The notes beneath the pieces are model-generated. The model was not told the origin of the DNA. It saw only the letters and a program-made list of their open reading frames with translations, and searched no databases. Shown piece by piece: positions 37,826 through 47,200 of a DNA stretch of 64,000 nt; the first letter of the stretch is position 1; the number at the start of each line of letters is the position of its first letter. The translations under genes and the position numbers were made by a program. Source of the DNA: Pseudoscleropodium purum (taxonomy: Eukaryota > Streptophyta > Bryopsida > Hypnales > Brachytheciaceae); the NCBI GenBank assembly GCA_963969395.1, contig OZ017803.1, positions 11,594,001-11,658,000 of the forward strand, in the 5' to 3' direction.

Positions 37826-39094
37826 CTCCTACTTTTAGAGTAGTCAAAGGCTCGAACGTCCATTTTCTCAATCAAGTTTTGGTATTGTAGCTTCCTAAGG
37901 GCCTTGGTCAACACATCACCAACCATAGCTTGGATAGGCACAAACTTAAGCTCAATCATCTCATGGCCATGTACTCTACCTTTGTTGTAGAATGCGCTAT
38001 GATAGGCCGCCTCATTGAATTCCATGAAATGGCACCCATTGAAAAACATAAATATGTAGCTAGTGGTGGATCTTCTATTCCCCTCATCACCAACCCAATC
38101 CGCATCACAAAAGCTGTGCAAGGTCACATGGACACCTCTAAGTTGTAACTTCAATACAAGTGTGCCTTGAAAGTACCTCATCATCCTCTTGACCACTATG
38201 CAATGCTTTGGGCCATACTTGGACATGTGTTGATTCACAACATTCACTAGAAGTGCCAAATCCGCCCTTGTTGCTACAATTGCATACAACAAAAAACTCA
38301 CCACTTGATCTTTTGGAAGGATGGGGTACTTTGTACTTCTCTTGCATGGCCAACTCCCATTTGCTTGCATTTTTGCAATGCAACACCTCTCCAAGTATGG
38401 ATGGATGTCCAAGGAAAGCCACATTGGCTTGTTCTTCATGTTGTGGGGGAAGAATGTGATTCATCTACCAATCTCTAAGGGGCTTGTGGGTCCTTATTGG
38501 ATAACATGGCTCCTCTATAGACTGATCTTATTTTTCCAAGGGCTGATCATGCTCTTGCTCCCTTGGTGAAGTGCTTGGAAAAGGGGTTGTTGATCTCTTT
38601 ACTTCGAGTGTGGACACCTTTTTCTTGGGCTCCACTAAGTCTTCATCTTCCGCTCTTTGCTCTTCATCTTCATCCCCTTCATCTTCTATGTGCACTCTTC
38701 GAGTTATACCCACCTTTTGGACTGGTCCTCCACTTCTTCCATTTGGGCTCATTTCCAAGAACTTGAGATCAGCTCCTCCATCCTCCCAAAAGGTCACATC
38801 TCGACACTTGATGATGGCCTTGGTCTCTACACACATCAGCCTATAAGCCTTGTTTCCCTTACAATAATCAAAGAAGATACATTTGATGCCCTTGGCATCC
38901 AACTTGGTCTTCTTGGCACTTGGAACTAATGCATAGGCAATGTATCCAAAGGTGCACATCTGAGACACGTCGGGCCTGGTCCTACTCCAAGCTTCTTGAG
39001 GTGTTATCCTTGTCAAAGCTTGGGTGGGGCACCGGTTCCTTGTATAAACCGCATTGGATACCACCTCCTCCCAAAGCTTAAGCTTGAGACCTTG
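37826..39094 (-). pseudogene. Copia element A: RNase H end and integrase C-terminal part, RT core deleted
   Basis: Minus-strand frames at 37756-38439 encode a copia RNase H end (SFCDADWVGD, followed by a tail like ADVLTKAL). Frames at 38528-39064 encode the integrase C-terminal part (AVYTRNRCPTQAL, TPQEAW, IKCIFFDYCKGNKAYR) and an acidic linker. Between them the frame passes from the start of reverse transcriptase (AMQEKYK) almost directly to the end of that domain, so the roughly 200-codon catalytic core with its YVDD motif is missing. The element is therefore non-autonomous. Integrase continues upstream beyond the 3292-bp insertion at 42387. Confidence 0.75.
39090..39094. repeat. Target-site duplication CCTTG (left)
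   Basis: The identical pentamer is found at 42387-42391, directly outside the opposite terminus of the 3292-bp insertion. Confidence 0.85.
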
Positions 39095-40226
39095 TGTCGC
39101 AGCACAGGGCAGGTAAATTCCCCATTATACTCACAAAAATCGCTCTAGAGTATAACTAAGTGACTCTAAAGATCGAACCCACGAGATCCTGTGAAGTATC
39201 TAGCTCTATTAAACAGTTAAGCTCAGTCAGTATCCCAATCTTACTTTCCGGTCCTAGATCTAGAACCAGAAATACCACCACACCAGATAACTATAGACCG
39301 GATTGCTCCTTCTTCCGATCCTACTAACTATCCGGTCTGTGCAAATATCCAAATCCCAGGATCTTACAACTTCCAGTCCTGGAAATCCGTCCTGACCAAT
39401 CCGGTCCGGATGGTCATCATATATCCGTAATCCTATCCGGTTTGGTTTTGCCTCTGTTTCACCATCAGAGGGGTCGCCGCTTACATTTGAGAGTGGTAGG
39501 CCCACCACTCCTTCCGTGACTTATAGTGGCTGAAGACCCACTGTCCTACTTCCTAAACTCCTAAGCTAATCCGGATCCGGTTTGGTCCTTCACAACAACC
39601 CAGATAGCAATCCGGGTTGTAGGTCACACAAAGACCCCACACTCGACCCTCTCATACTACAACGACCTTGATGCTACTTCCGATCCGTGCGAAGATAGGT
39701 GGTTACAAGTGTACCCATCCATTCCAACATCAACTAAAGTTCTTCCGTTTACCCATACGGGTGGCGAGACCTCACAGGAGATCGGACACTCGACCGGATT
39801 TCCCACCCGGGAGTTCTAGCGCAGCTAAGGAATCCCTCCCTACCCGCCTAGCCTAACAACGGCTTTCTCACCCGGAATCTCAAACTCTAGATGTGCTGAG
39901 GAATTGAGTTCACTCCCAACTCTTAAATACCTACTCACATGCACCTAGGATCGGAAAAGAAACACCAAGGGGAGAAATCACTCGCAAACCGGCTCACACT
40001 ATCCTAACTCCACATCATACAATTATGTCGCGCTGGAGAGAGACATACAATGAGGAGAAGGGGAAGGCACAAGAGATTTGCAAAATGAAGACTCCCAGTT
40101 CCCATCGCAGGAACCGATTTATATACCAAATGTAAAAACCCTAAAAGTACAAAGCGGAGTGGAAAACCCGTGGGGGTCCACCGCCACCCTAATTCAACTT
40201 CCGGTCTAACCTAATACTGTTGAGCC

Positions 40227-40245
40227 GGATCCGGATCCGGATCCG
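40227..40245. repeat. GGATCC-type hexamer repeat (GATCCG)3
   Basis: Three tandem GGATCC/GATCCG units occur in the 3' non-coding part of the inserted element, within its general CCGGA-rich composition. Confidence 0.8.
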
Positions 40246-40327
40246 CTCCTACTCCTAACTCAAATCAAAATCCTATCTACTCTACAACCCTAGATCCTAC
40301 TGTCGGGCTTCTGCTTTGTGGATCCAG

Positions 40328-41959
40328 CTACTCAAAGACTTCATTCAAGTTCCGGTTCCGTTCCCCCTCCACAGGGTTACGAACCGGGGTGCCTGGGTTG
40401 GATTCGGGTGAAGACTCCAGGTTGATTGCCTTACCCGGTCTCGTGCCCGGAGTCTTAGTCCGTGCAGACTTCTTGGACTCGGGAGTCCAATCCTTCCCAC
40501 CCTTCGGAACGGTCGCATCCGGAAAGGAATCCGGTAGCGAGAGGTCCGAGAGGTGTATCCCCTTGGAGCACGTTGCTCCAGTCAGCTTCCGGCCGCTTTC
40601 CTCAATCCGGTCCGCAGCCTTCCGCCCCTCTATCATCGCCGTCTCCACCTGCTCAGCAAAGTCGGTGAGAATCCGGACCATCCGGGAACCGGATAGTTTC
40701 TTCTCCTCGTGCATCTTCTCGTCGAAGAGCTTCGCTTTGGTGGCGGCCGTTCCGGTCGCTCCCAGGGTGGCCTTAATTTGCTCGGCTATCTTCCGAGTCT
40801 CTTCCGCCATCTCCTGGGTGGCCGTCACGTCTTCCTGATAGGCAAAGAGGGTTGCCTTCAGGGTGTCCACTTCCTCCTGCAGCCGGCGGATCTCCACTTC
40901 CTGTTTCCGAGTCTCTTCCGGATTGGTGATGCACTCCGCCACCTGTTCCGCCAACTTACTGTCCGGTGGTGCATCCACCAACTTCCCGATAGCCGAAAGC
41001 GTTCTGTGCTTGACCTCCCAATCCGCCCTGATGTTGCAGAGGAGGTTGATGAGGCCGTTGAACGGATCTTGCACTTCTGTGTCTTCCCCGGAAACGGTCT
41101 TCTCGACTTCCGGTCTTTCTTCCGGGGCCGGTTTGTCGTGACCGGGAGGTGTCCCGCGCTTGTGGGGAGGCGTCATCTTCTGTCGCTTGATGGGCGGCAT
41201 CGGTGGCTCCTCTTCTTCCTCGCTTGACTCCTGGTCTGACCCGGAATCGGACTTGGCCTCGTCATCCGTTTCCGACTCCCCATACTTCAGAAGGACTTCT
41301 TGAGTCCTCCACACCTTCTCCTCCGCGTCGGTGAGGAGTTGGTGTTCCCGATAGAGGTGGAAGAGGTAAGGGCACACTGGACTGGCCCTCTTCTTCCCAA
41401 CTCTACTAATGAGCTGGGCCACGAGATCGGAAATGATCCGTGCCCAGTCCACTTTCCGGTTACCACTTAGGGCACCGAAAATGGTGTTGCCAAGGGTGAT
41501 CGTCACCCTTGTTGGCTTTTCCGGGTGAAGGACCAGAACCAAGAACTGCAGAAGCCGACGGTGTCGGTCATCCACGCAATCCTCGACCGCGTACCCGTCC
41601 TTCGGATTGACGGCCCCTTGGAATTTGCCCCGGACGAACTCATCCTTCCGGTTTGCCATTCCTAACCCTCCTGCCCGGAAACGATAAACACCTCTCCACA
41701 GTTCCTCGTTCCAGCGGCTAGGGGATCCTCTCACGGTGTTATCAAACTGGTTGGACAGTTTGCCGAGGAGTTCCTTGACCATTCTCTCCTCCCTAAAACC
41801 CCAGAGTTTCTCTGCAAACCCTAGGCAACCCATAGAGGTGAGGTCCTCCATGAGTTGAGACTTCTCCGGCTCTGTGGAGGGAATAACCGGAATGACTTTC
41901 CGGAGCTTCACCTCGCCTCCAGAGGGACTCGCTGGTCTCGCCCTACATAGCGACGGCAT
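40328..41959 (-). CDS. 543-aa element-encoded gag-like / coiled-coil protein
   Basis: An uninterrupted frame starts at ATG 41959 (the in-frame codon at 41965 is GTG). The N-terminal about 230 residues look globular and resemble plant transposon gag-like domains (LGFAEKLWGF, SRWNEELWRGVYRF, LHPEKPTRVTITLGNTIFGAL). Residues about 228-250 are highly acidic (ESETDDEAKSD, SSEEEEEPP), followed by a basic, nuclear-signal-like PPIKRQKMTPPHKRG. From about 320 to 470 it is predicted coiled coil (EEVDTLKATL, ETRKIAEQIK). The tail is Ser/Pro/Lys-rich. No zinc knuckle, protease, DDE or RT motif is visible. The gene takes up half of the 3292-bp insertion and has a TATA box about 160 bp upstream. Family assignment is uncertain; it could be a structural or targeting protein for the element. 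Confidence 0.75.
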   Translation of the reverse strand: MPSLCRARPASPSGGEVKLRKVIPVIPSTEPEKSQLMEDLTSMGCLGFAEKLWGFREERMVKELLGKLSNQFDNTVRGSPSRWNEELWRGVYRFRAGGLGMANRKDEFVRGKFQGAVNPKDGYAVEDCVDDRHRRLLQFLVLVLHPEKPTRVTITLGNTIFGALSGNRKVDWARIISDLVAQLISRVGKKRASPVCPYLFHLYREHQLLTDAEEKVWRTQEVLLKYGESETDDEAKSDSGSDQESSEEEEEPPMPPIKRQKMTPPHKRGTPPGHDKPAPEERPEVEKTVSGEDTEVQDPFNGLINLLCNIRADWEVKHRTLSAIGKLVDAPPDSKLAEQVAECITNPEETRKQEVEIRRLQEEVDTLKATLFAYQEDVTATQEMAEETRKIAEQIKATLGATGTAATKAKLFDEKMHEEKKLSGSRMVRILTDFAEQVETAMIEGRKAADRIEESGRKLTGATCSKGIHLSDLSLPDSFPDATVPKGGKDWTPESKKSARTKTPGTRPGKAINLESSPESNPGTPVRNPVEGERNRNLNEVFE

Positions 41960-42122
41960 TCCCACTTCAATCTACCTCACTCTCTCCTAGCCGCACGTCC
42001 CGTTCCTCACGATCTCTCTCCGATCTCAACCGGAATCAAAGCCTGCAGCACACAAACGCAAAAACTCTACAACGCGCGCTCAAGGTCGAGTTTCTAAAAG
42101 GGGGTGCAACTGCGAAGGCTCC

Positions 42123-42132
42123 TCCTTATATA
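42123..42132 (-). promoter_or_regulatory. TATA box of the inserted element
   Basis: On the minus strand this reads CTATATAAGG, about 165 bp upstream of the ATG at 41959 and about 255 bp inside the element end. A second TATA-like string on the same strand (GTATATAAAT) lies near 40112, downstream of the ORF. Confidence 0.55.
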
Positions 42133-42386
42133 GTCTCTGGACCCTTTCCGGTTTGGTCGTCTTGAATCCGGTTCATCCATAATCCAGTCCTAGACCTAAT
42201 CCGTGTTGCATTCCGTTTCCGTCGATAGTTACTCCTGATCGGATTAGATCTAAGAGGCCCACTACTTCATGTTCTGTGCTAGTTTTGAGTTTTCCTTCTT
42301 CACCTAATCGGATCCGGTTCCCAAATGGCTAGTTTTCGTTCCTATTTTGGTGCATGCTAAGAAAATCAAAATTTTAAGCTGCGACA

Positions 42387-42391
42387 CCTTG
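42387..42391. repeat. Target-site duplication CCTTG (right)
   Basis: Partner of 39090-39094; it lies within the copia A integrase coding sequence. Confidence 0.85.
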
Positions 42392-42536
42392 GGCATGAAT
42401 CATGGCCCTTGCCATCTCCACAACGGTGTGATTGGTACATTTCGCTATATTATTTTGTTGAGGAGAGTAAGGTATTGAAGTATGGTGCTTAATGCCATAG
42501 GCCTTCAAGTACTCTTCAAAGGCCTTGGACACATAC
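42392..42536 (-). pseudogene. Copia element A integrase, middle fragment
   Basis: The minus strand encodes integrase residues around AFEEYLKAYGIKHHTS, a PQQN-type motif and VVEMARAM, continuing in frame with 39064 once the 3292-bp insertion is removed. On its upstream side it is cut by the solo LTR at 42537. Confidence 0.75.
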
Positions 42537-42788
42537 TATTCAAATTACAAAGTAGTATATGGAAGAAAGGCTTTACTTAGATGGTAGAAAGATACCAAGA
42601 TCCATGAGTGGGTTGAACATATGGTAGAAGCCTTTTATAAGTCATCCACAAACCTTGTGGGATAACTAACCACTGTGGACTGCCTTTGACTACGAGCAAT
42701 ATCCAATGAACTCTAAGACTAACTAAGTGTCTAATACTACTCCTAGGACTAAATGTATATGGTCTACACTAATATATATTCTTCAACA
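42537..42788 (-). mobile_element. Solo LTR (copia A family) inserted in integrase
   Basis: 252 bp, full-length match to the 37570-37825 LTR. It is flanked by a 5-bp CATAC duplication (42532-42536 and 42789-42793). Integrase coding sequence resumes on the far side, so this is an independent insertion reduced to a single LTR. The first dinucleotide on + is TA rather than TG. Confidence 0.75.
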
Positions 42789-42829
42789 CATACTCCCCTT
42801 CATTATCCAACTGCAACACCTTCACTTTG
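42789..42829 (-). pseudogene. Copia element A integrase, short upstream fragment
   Basis: The minus strand encodes the copia integrase block around KVKVLQLDNEGEYV, which directly precedes the 42392-42536 fragment. It ends where the LTR of copia B begins. The remaining 5' part of element A is not found in the window. Confidence 0.65.
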
Positions 42830-43194
42830 TATAAATTAAAAGAACACCAAACTAATATATTTTAATGAAGGGGAATTACAAACAAATGTAAAATAGGGAT
42901 GTCAAGCCCAAGATAGGGGCTGTCCTTTTTATAGCCTTATTGGTTTGGCTACAAACAACTCAAACTAAGGTCATCCTATACTAGAACCTCTTACTAGTAA
43001 TACTAATGTATTACTTATGATCTTCAATACATATAAAGACCTCCTATAAATAATATTAATGTATTACTCTTATTCTTTAATATATATTAGGACCTCCTAT
43101 AAATAATAATACTAATGTATTACTCTTGTTCTTCAACACATATTATAACCTTCTATAAATAATAATACTAATGTATTACTCATGTTCTTCAACA
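42830..43194 (-). mobile_element. 3' LTR of copia element B with internal tandem repeats
   Basis: The 365-bp LTR aligns in its first 150 bp with the copia C LTRs, including the shared ttggctacaaacaactc block, and ends CTTCAACA. Its element-strand start is therefore TGTTGAAG. The last 214 bp are four degenerate ~55-bp repeats. It is inserted in copia A integrase. Its partner LTR is not seen. Confidence 0.7.
42981..43194. repeat. Four ~55-bp tandem repeats inside LTR B
   Basis: Each unit has the order acctcctataaataataat, actaatgtattactc and ttcttcaaca(catat). The final unit ends exactly at the LTR terminus, so the terminal motif itself is repeated. Copia C's left LTR has two shorter, related copies at about 44206-44263. 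Confidence 0.8.
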
Positions 43195-43964
43195 TTACCA
43201 TTTTGTTTGTTGCTAAAACAATCTTCAACCCATCTTCATACTCAAATTCATTCGTAAGCTTTACCATCTTAGACTTCACATCAAGAGGTGTGCCAATAGA
43301 TTTGCTACCCTCCATTTTGAAGCACTTGAATACTTTCTCAATATACTTGTGTTGACTCATGATGATGGTGCGGTCAGTCTTGGCCTTTGAAACTCCACCC
43401 TAAGGCAATAGTGTAGCTCACCAAGATCATTCATGTTATATTTGCTCTTCAACATTGCCTTCACTTCCACCATTTTGTTTATGGTTTTGGTCATAATGAT
43501 CAAATCATCAACATAGATGATGACAATCACTAAATACTCACTTATTTGTTTTATGTAGAGAGAGTGGTCCGCATAACTCTTTATAAAACCCTTCTTTGCA
43601 AATAATGCATAAATGTCCATGTAGATGACCACATCAAGATTTGGATTGAGAAAGGTTGTGATGACATCCATTTGGTGCATTTCCAAGTCCCTAGCTACCC
43701 CTATGGCAACCATACATCGAATAGTGCAAAATTTGGCCATAGGAGCAAAGGTCTCATTAAAATCCATTCTTTCAACTTGTGAATACCTTTTAGTTACCAA
43801 CTTTGCCTTGTAAGCACAATGTTGCCCAATGCATCTCTCTTGGTGCAAAAATTCCACTTGCATCCAATACTTGTACGATCATGACGAAGAAAGGAGAGTT
43901 TCCCAATACCTTTAACCATAAGTGAAGTATACTCTTCTTGCATGGCTTGCTTCCACTTGCTTAC
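43195..43964 (-). pseudogene. Copia element B reverse transcriptase fragment
   Basis: Minus-strand frames 43357-43863 and 43794-44045 (up to 43964) encode copia RT from the WKQAMQEEY start through the YVDD active-site motif (VIIYVDDLIIM) to LHYCLRVEFQR, and 43133-43360 encodes the following MSQHKYIEKVFK region. Frames are shifted relative to one another, so it is broken. On the upstream side it is cut by the left LTR of copia C. Integrase and gag of this copy are missing. Confidence 0.7.
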
Positions 43965-44263
43965 TATTGAGAATGGAACACTAAGGTAATGTATTCCAAT
44001 GAAGAAGATTACAAAACAAGCATGAAAAAGAGGTGTTAAGCCCAAGCAAGGGGCTACCCTCTTATACTACTCTATCAATAGATGCTATGACAATCCTTAT
44101 GAAATAAGTCACCTCTAAAAGGGTTGACCTCTCTAAGGCCCTATTGGCTTGGCTACAAACAACTCGCACTAAGGTCAGCCTATATAAAGAGCTCCTACAA
44201 GTAATCCTAACACATTACCTAAGTCCTTCAACAATCCTAATACATTACTCAAGTCCTTCAACA
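43965..44263 (-). mobile_element. 3' LTR of copia element C
   Basis: 299 bp, beginning TATTGAGAATGG and ending CTTCAACA on +. It aligns with 49081-49350 with roughly 15% divergence by eye, and with LTR B over its first half. The minus-strand flank is a purine-rich tract (AACAAAGTGGGAA). Confidence 0.8.
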
Positions 44264-47200
44264 TTCCCACTTTGTTTGTTGCGAAACAATCATAAATCCA
44301 TTTCCTTTTGGAGACCTTCATATCGAAGCTTTGCAAAGGCCTTTGTGAACACATCAGCCACCATGCAATCTGTAGGAACATATTTCAATTCAATCACATC
44401 ACTCTCAACCTTCTTACAAATAAAATGGTGTTGAATGTTAATGTGCTTGCTCCGAGAGTGGTGAGTTGGATTCTTCACCAAAGCAATCGTGCCTTAATTG
44501 TCATACATGATAGGTGTGCTCTTCTCTTGTTCAAATCCAATGTCACTCATAAGTTGCCTTAGTCATAATGCCTCCCTTGTGCATTGACTAATGGCCATAT
44601 ACTCTGCCTCAGTAGTAAACAATGCAATGGTGGGTTGCTTCTTGAAATTCTACAAGATTGCACCATTTCCAAGCATAAACACATAATCCGTTGTTGACCT
44701 TCTATCACTTGCATCTCCAACCCAATCTGCTTTACAATAGCCCTTTAATGCAAGACTCTTGCCTCCAAGAACCAATTTGGCCTCTAATGTACCTTAAAGG
44801 TACTTGATGATTCTTTTGACTGCCGTCCAATGCATTAGACCATTCTTAGCCATATGTTGGCTCATCACACTCATTGAAAATGCAAAGTCAGCCCTCGTGG
44901 CCACCATGGCATACATCAAGCTCCCCACTACTTCTTTGTATGGCACATTTTGCATTTCAACCTTGACACCTTCATACTCTTCATCCATGAGCTTCACCAT
45001 TTTAGACTTGACATCAAGTAGTGTACCAATGGATTTGCAACCTTCCATATTAAAGCGTTTCAGTACCTCCTCAATATACTTGTGTTGACTCATGGTGATG
45101 GTGTGGTTAGCCCTCTGCCTTTGAAACTCCACTCCAAGACAATAGTGTAATTCACCAAAATCACTCATGTCATATTTGCTCTTCAACATTGCCTTGACTT
45201 CCACTATTTTGTTCAAGGTATTGGTCATAATGATCTAATCATCAACGTAGACGATGACAATCACAAAATAGTTCCTTGTTTGCTTAATATAGAGAGTGGT
45301 CCGTGTGGATCCTTACAAAACCCTCTCTTGCAAATAATGCATCAATGTTCGTATACCACGCCCTTCCCAATTGTCTTAACCTATAGATGGCTTTCTTGAA
45401 CTTACACTTGAGGTATTCACGACCTTCATGAATAAAGCCTTTGGATTGATCCATGTAGATGACTATATTAAGATTTGAATTGAGAAAGGCCATGGTGACA
45501 TCCATTTGGTGCATCTCCAAGTCCATGGCTGCCCCTATGGCACCCATACATCAAATAGTGTGAAATTTTGCCACGGGAACAAAGGTCTTATTGAAATCCA
45601 CTCTTTCCACTTAAGAATATCCCTTAACCAACAACCTTGTCTTATAGCGCACAATATTGCCCAATGCATCTCTCCTGGTGCAAAACATCCACTTGCATCC
45701 AACACTTGTAGGATCATGAGGAAAAGGAGAGAATTACCAAGTATCTTTGACCATAAGTGAGGTATATTCTTCTTGTATGGCTTTCTCCCACTTGCTTGCA
45801 TCCGCGCTCTTCATGGTTTCACCAAAGTTGTGTGGATCTCTTGCATATGTCACATTTGTATGTTTCTCTTCATCTTGAATAAGAAGTGGTTCTTCCACCA
45901 TTCTCCAAGCGGCGTACGCTTTCTTGTAGGATACCTTGGCTTTTTGGAAGCATCTTTCTCTTCATCTTCACTAGATGCCAAACTTGAAGATGGATTTGTC
46001 TTGTCTTGAGGTGTAGGTAGTATCTCATCGTAGTCCTCATCATCCTTGGGCAAAACTTCCATACTTAGGGATTTGTCTACCTCAAGCGTCGCATCTTCAT
46101 TGCTCCCACTTGGACACATCTTCAAAGCATCGCTTATTCCTTGTTTGTCTTCTACAAAGGTAAAGTCTCGACTTTTGATGATCTTCTTTGTCTCCAAAAA
46201 CATCAACCTATAAGCCTTGGAGCCTTCACAATAGCCCAAAAGCAAGCATTTGATGCCCTTTGCATCAAGCTTGGTGTGCTTAGGACTCAAATCCAAGGCA
46301 TATGCAATGCATCCAAAGATACGCATATACCCAATGTTCAGCCTCTTCCCACTCCATACTTCTTGTGGCATCATAGAAACTACCGCCCTTGAAGGGCATC
46401 TATTGCATGTATAGGCCGCATTTGATACAGCCTTTGTCCAAAGATCAAATGTAAGGTCTTGAGTATGCAACATGGTACGATTCATCTCCACAAATGTGCA
46501 ATTAGTACGCTCCACCACACCATTTTGTTGTGGAATATAAGAGGCTGAGGTTTAGTGTTGAATGCCATACTCTCTTATAAAAGCCTCAAAGGCCTTGGAC
46601 ATGTACTCCCCTCCATTATCAAATCTCAACACTTTCATCTTGTACCCCGTTGTATTCTCTAAAAGTACTTTCCATGCCTTGAACTGCTCAAATACATCAC
46701 TCTTGCATTTGAACATAAACACCTATATTTTCTTTGAAAAATTATCAATAAAGGTTAAAAAAATACCTTGTACCACCTATGGAAGTGGTCTTTATAGGGC
46801 CGCATACATCCAAGTGCACAATCTCCAACACCTTGATTGCTCTCGTCCCTCTATCCAATGGAAATGGTTACTTCGCTTGCTTGCCTTGAATGTAAGCCTC
46901 GCACTTCAAATGACAAGAGCCTTTCATCACTTGCATGCCTCCCACTATGCTTTGAAGACTTTTTACACTCTTTTCATTGAGGTGGCCCAATTTCTTGTAC
47001 CAAAGTTCCAAACATTGTTGATAAGATGCTCCTTGTGCCAAAGATGCCATGCTTGTACCATTCACCGATTTGAACCTCAACTGATATAAGTTGCCCTCTC
47101 TTGGTGCTATCACAATCATCTCTCCATTAGGTGCACCCAAAACACAACTTTGGTTGTTGAATTGCACATTCAAGTTTTGTGACACCAACTTACTCATCAA

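Larger units (their letters stand above)
39095..42386 (-). mobile_element. Intact 3292-bp insertion with 9-bp TIRs and 5-bp TSD, unclassified
   Basis: The insertion begins TGTCGCAGC and ends GCTGCGACA, perfect 9-bp inverted termini. It is flanked by a perfect CCTTG duplication (39090-39094 and 42387-42391). Removing it with one CCTTG restores the copia A integrase frame, which proves the ends. It is much richer in CpG and CCGG than its surroundings and carries one intact minus-strand ORF (40328-41959). I found no long terminal repeat: the right-end sequence next to GCTGCGACA does not recur near 40.3 kb or at the left end. There is no DDE transposase, integrase or reverse transcriptase. Options are a gag-only non-autonomous LTR derivative with lost or very short repeats, or a TGT-ended TIR transposon (Ginger elements also start TGT with 4-5-bp duplications). 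It must be mobilised in trans. Confidence 0.8.

Noticed and set aside
39095..39430. LTR of the 3.3-kb element
   Set aside because: The sequence adjoining the right terminus (AAAATTTTAAGCTGCGACA) is not found again near the left end or after the ORF, so a direct terminal repeat is not supported.
40389..41227. Plus-strand open frames within the 3.3-kb element
   Set aside because: Antisense shadows of the 40328-41959 ORF; Arg/Pro/Ser-rich without structure.
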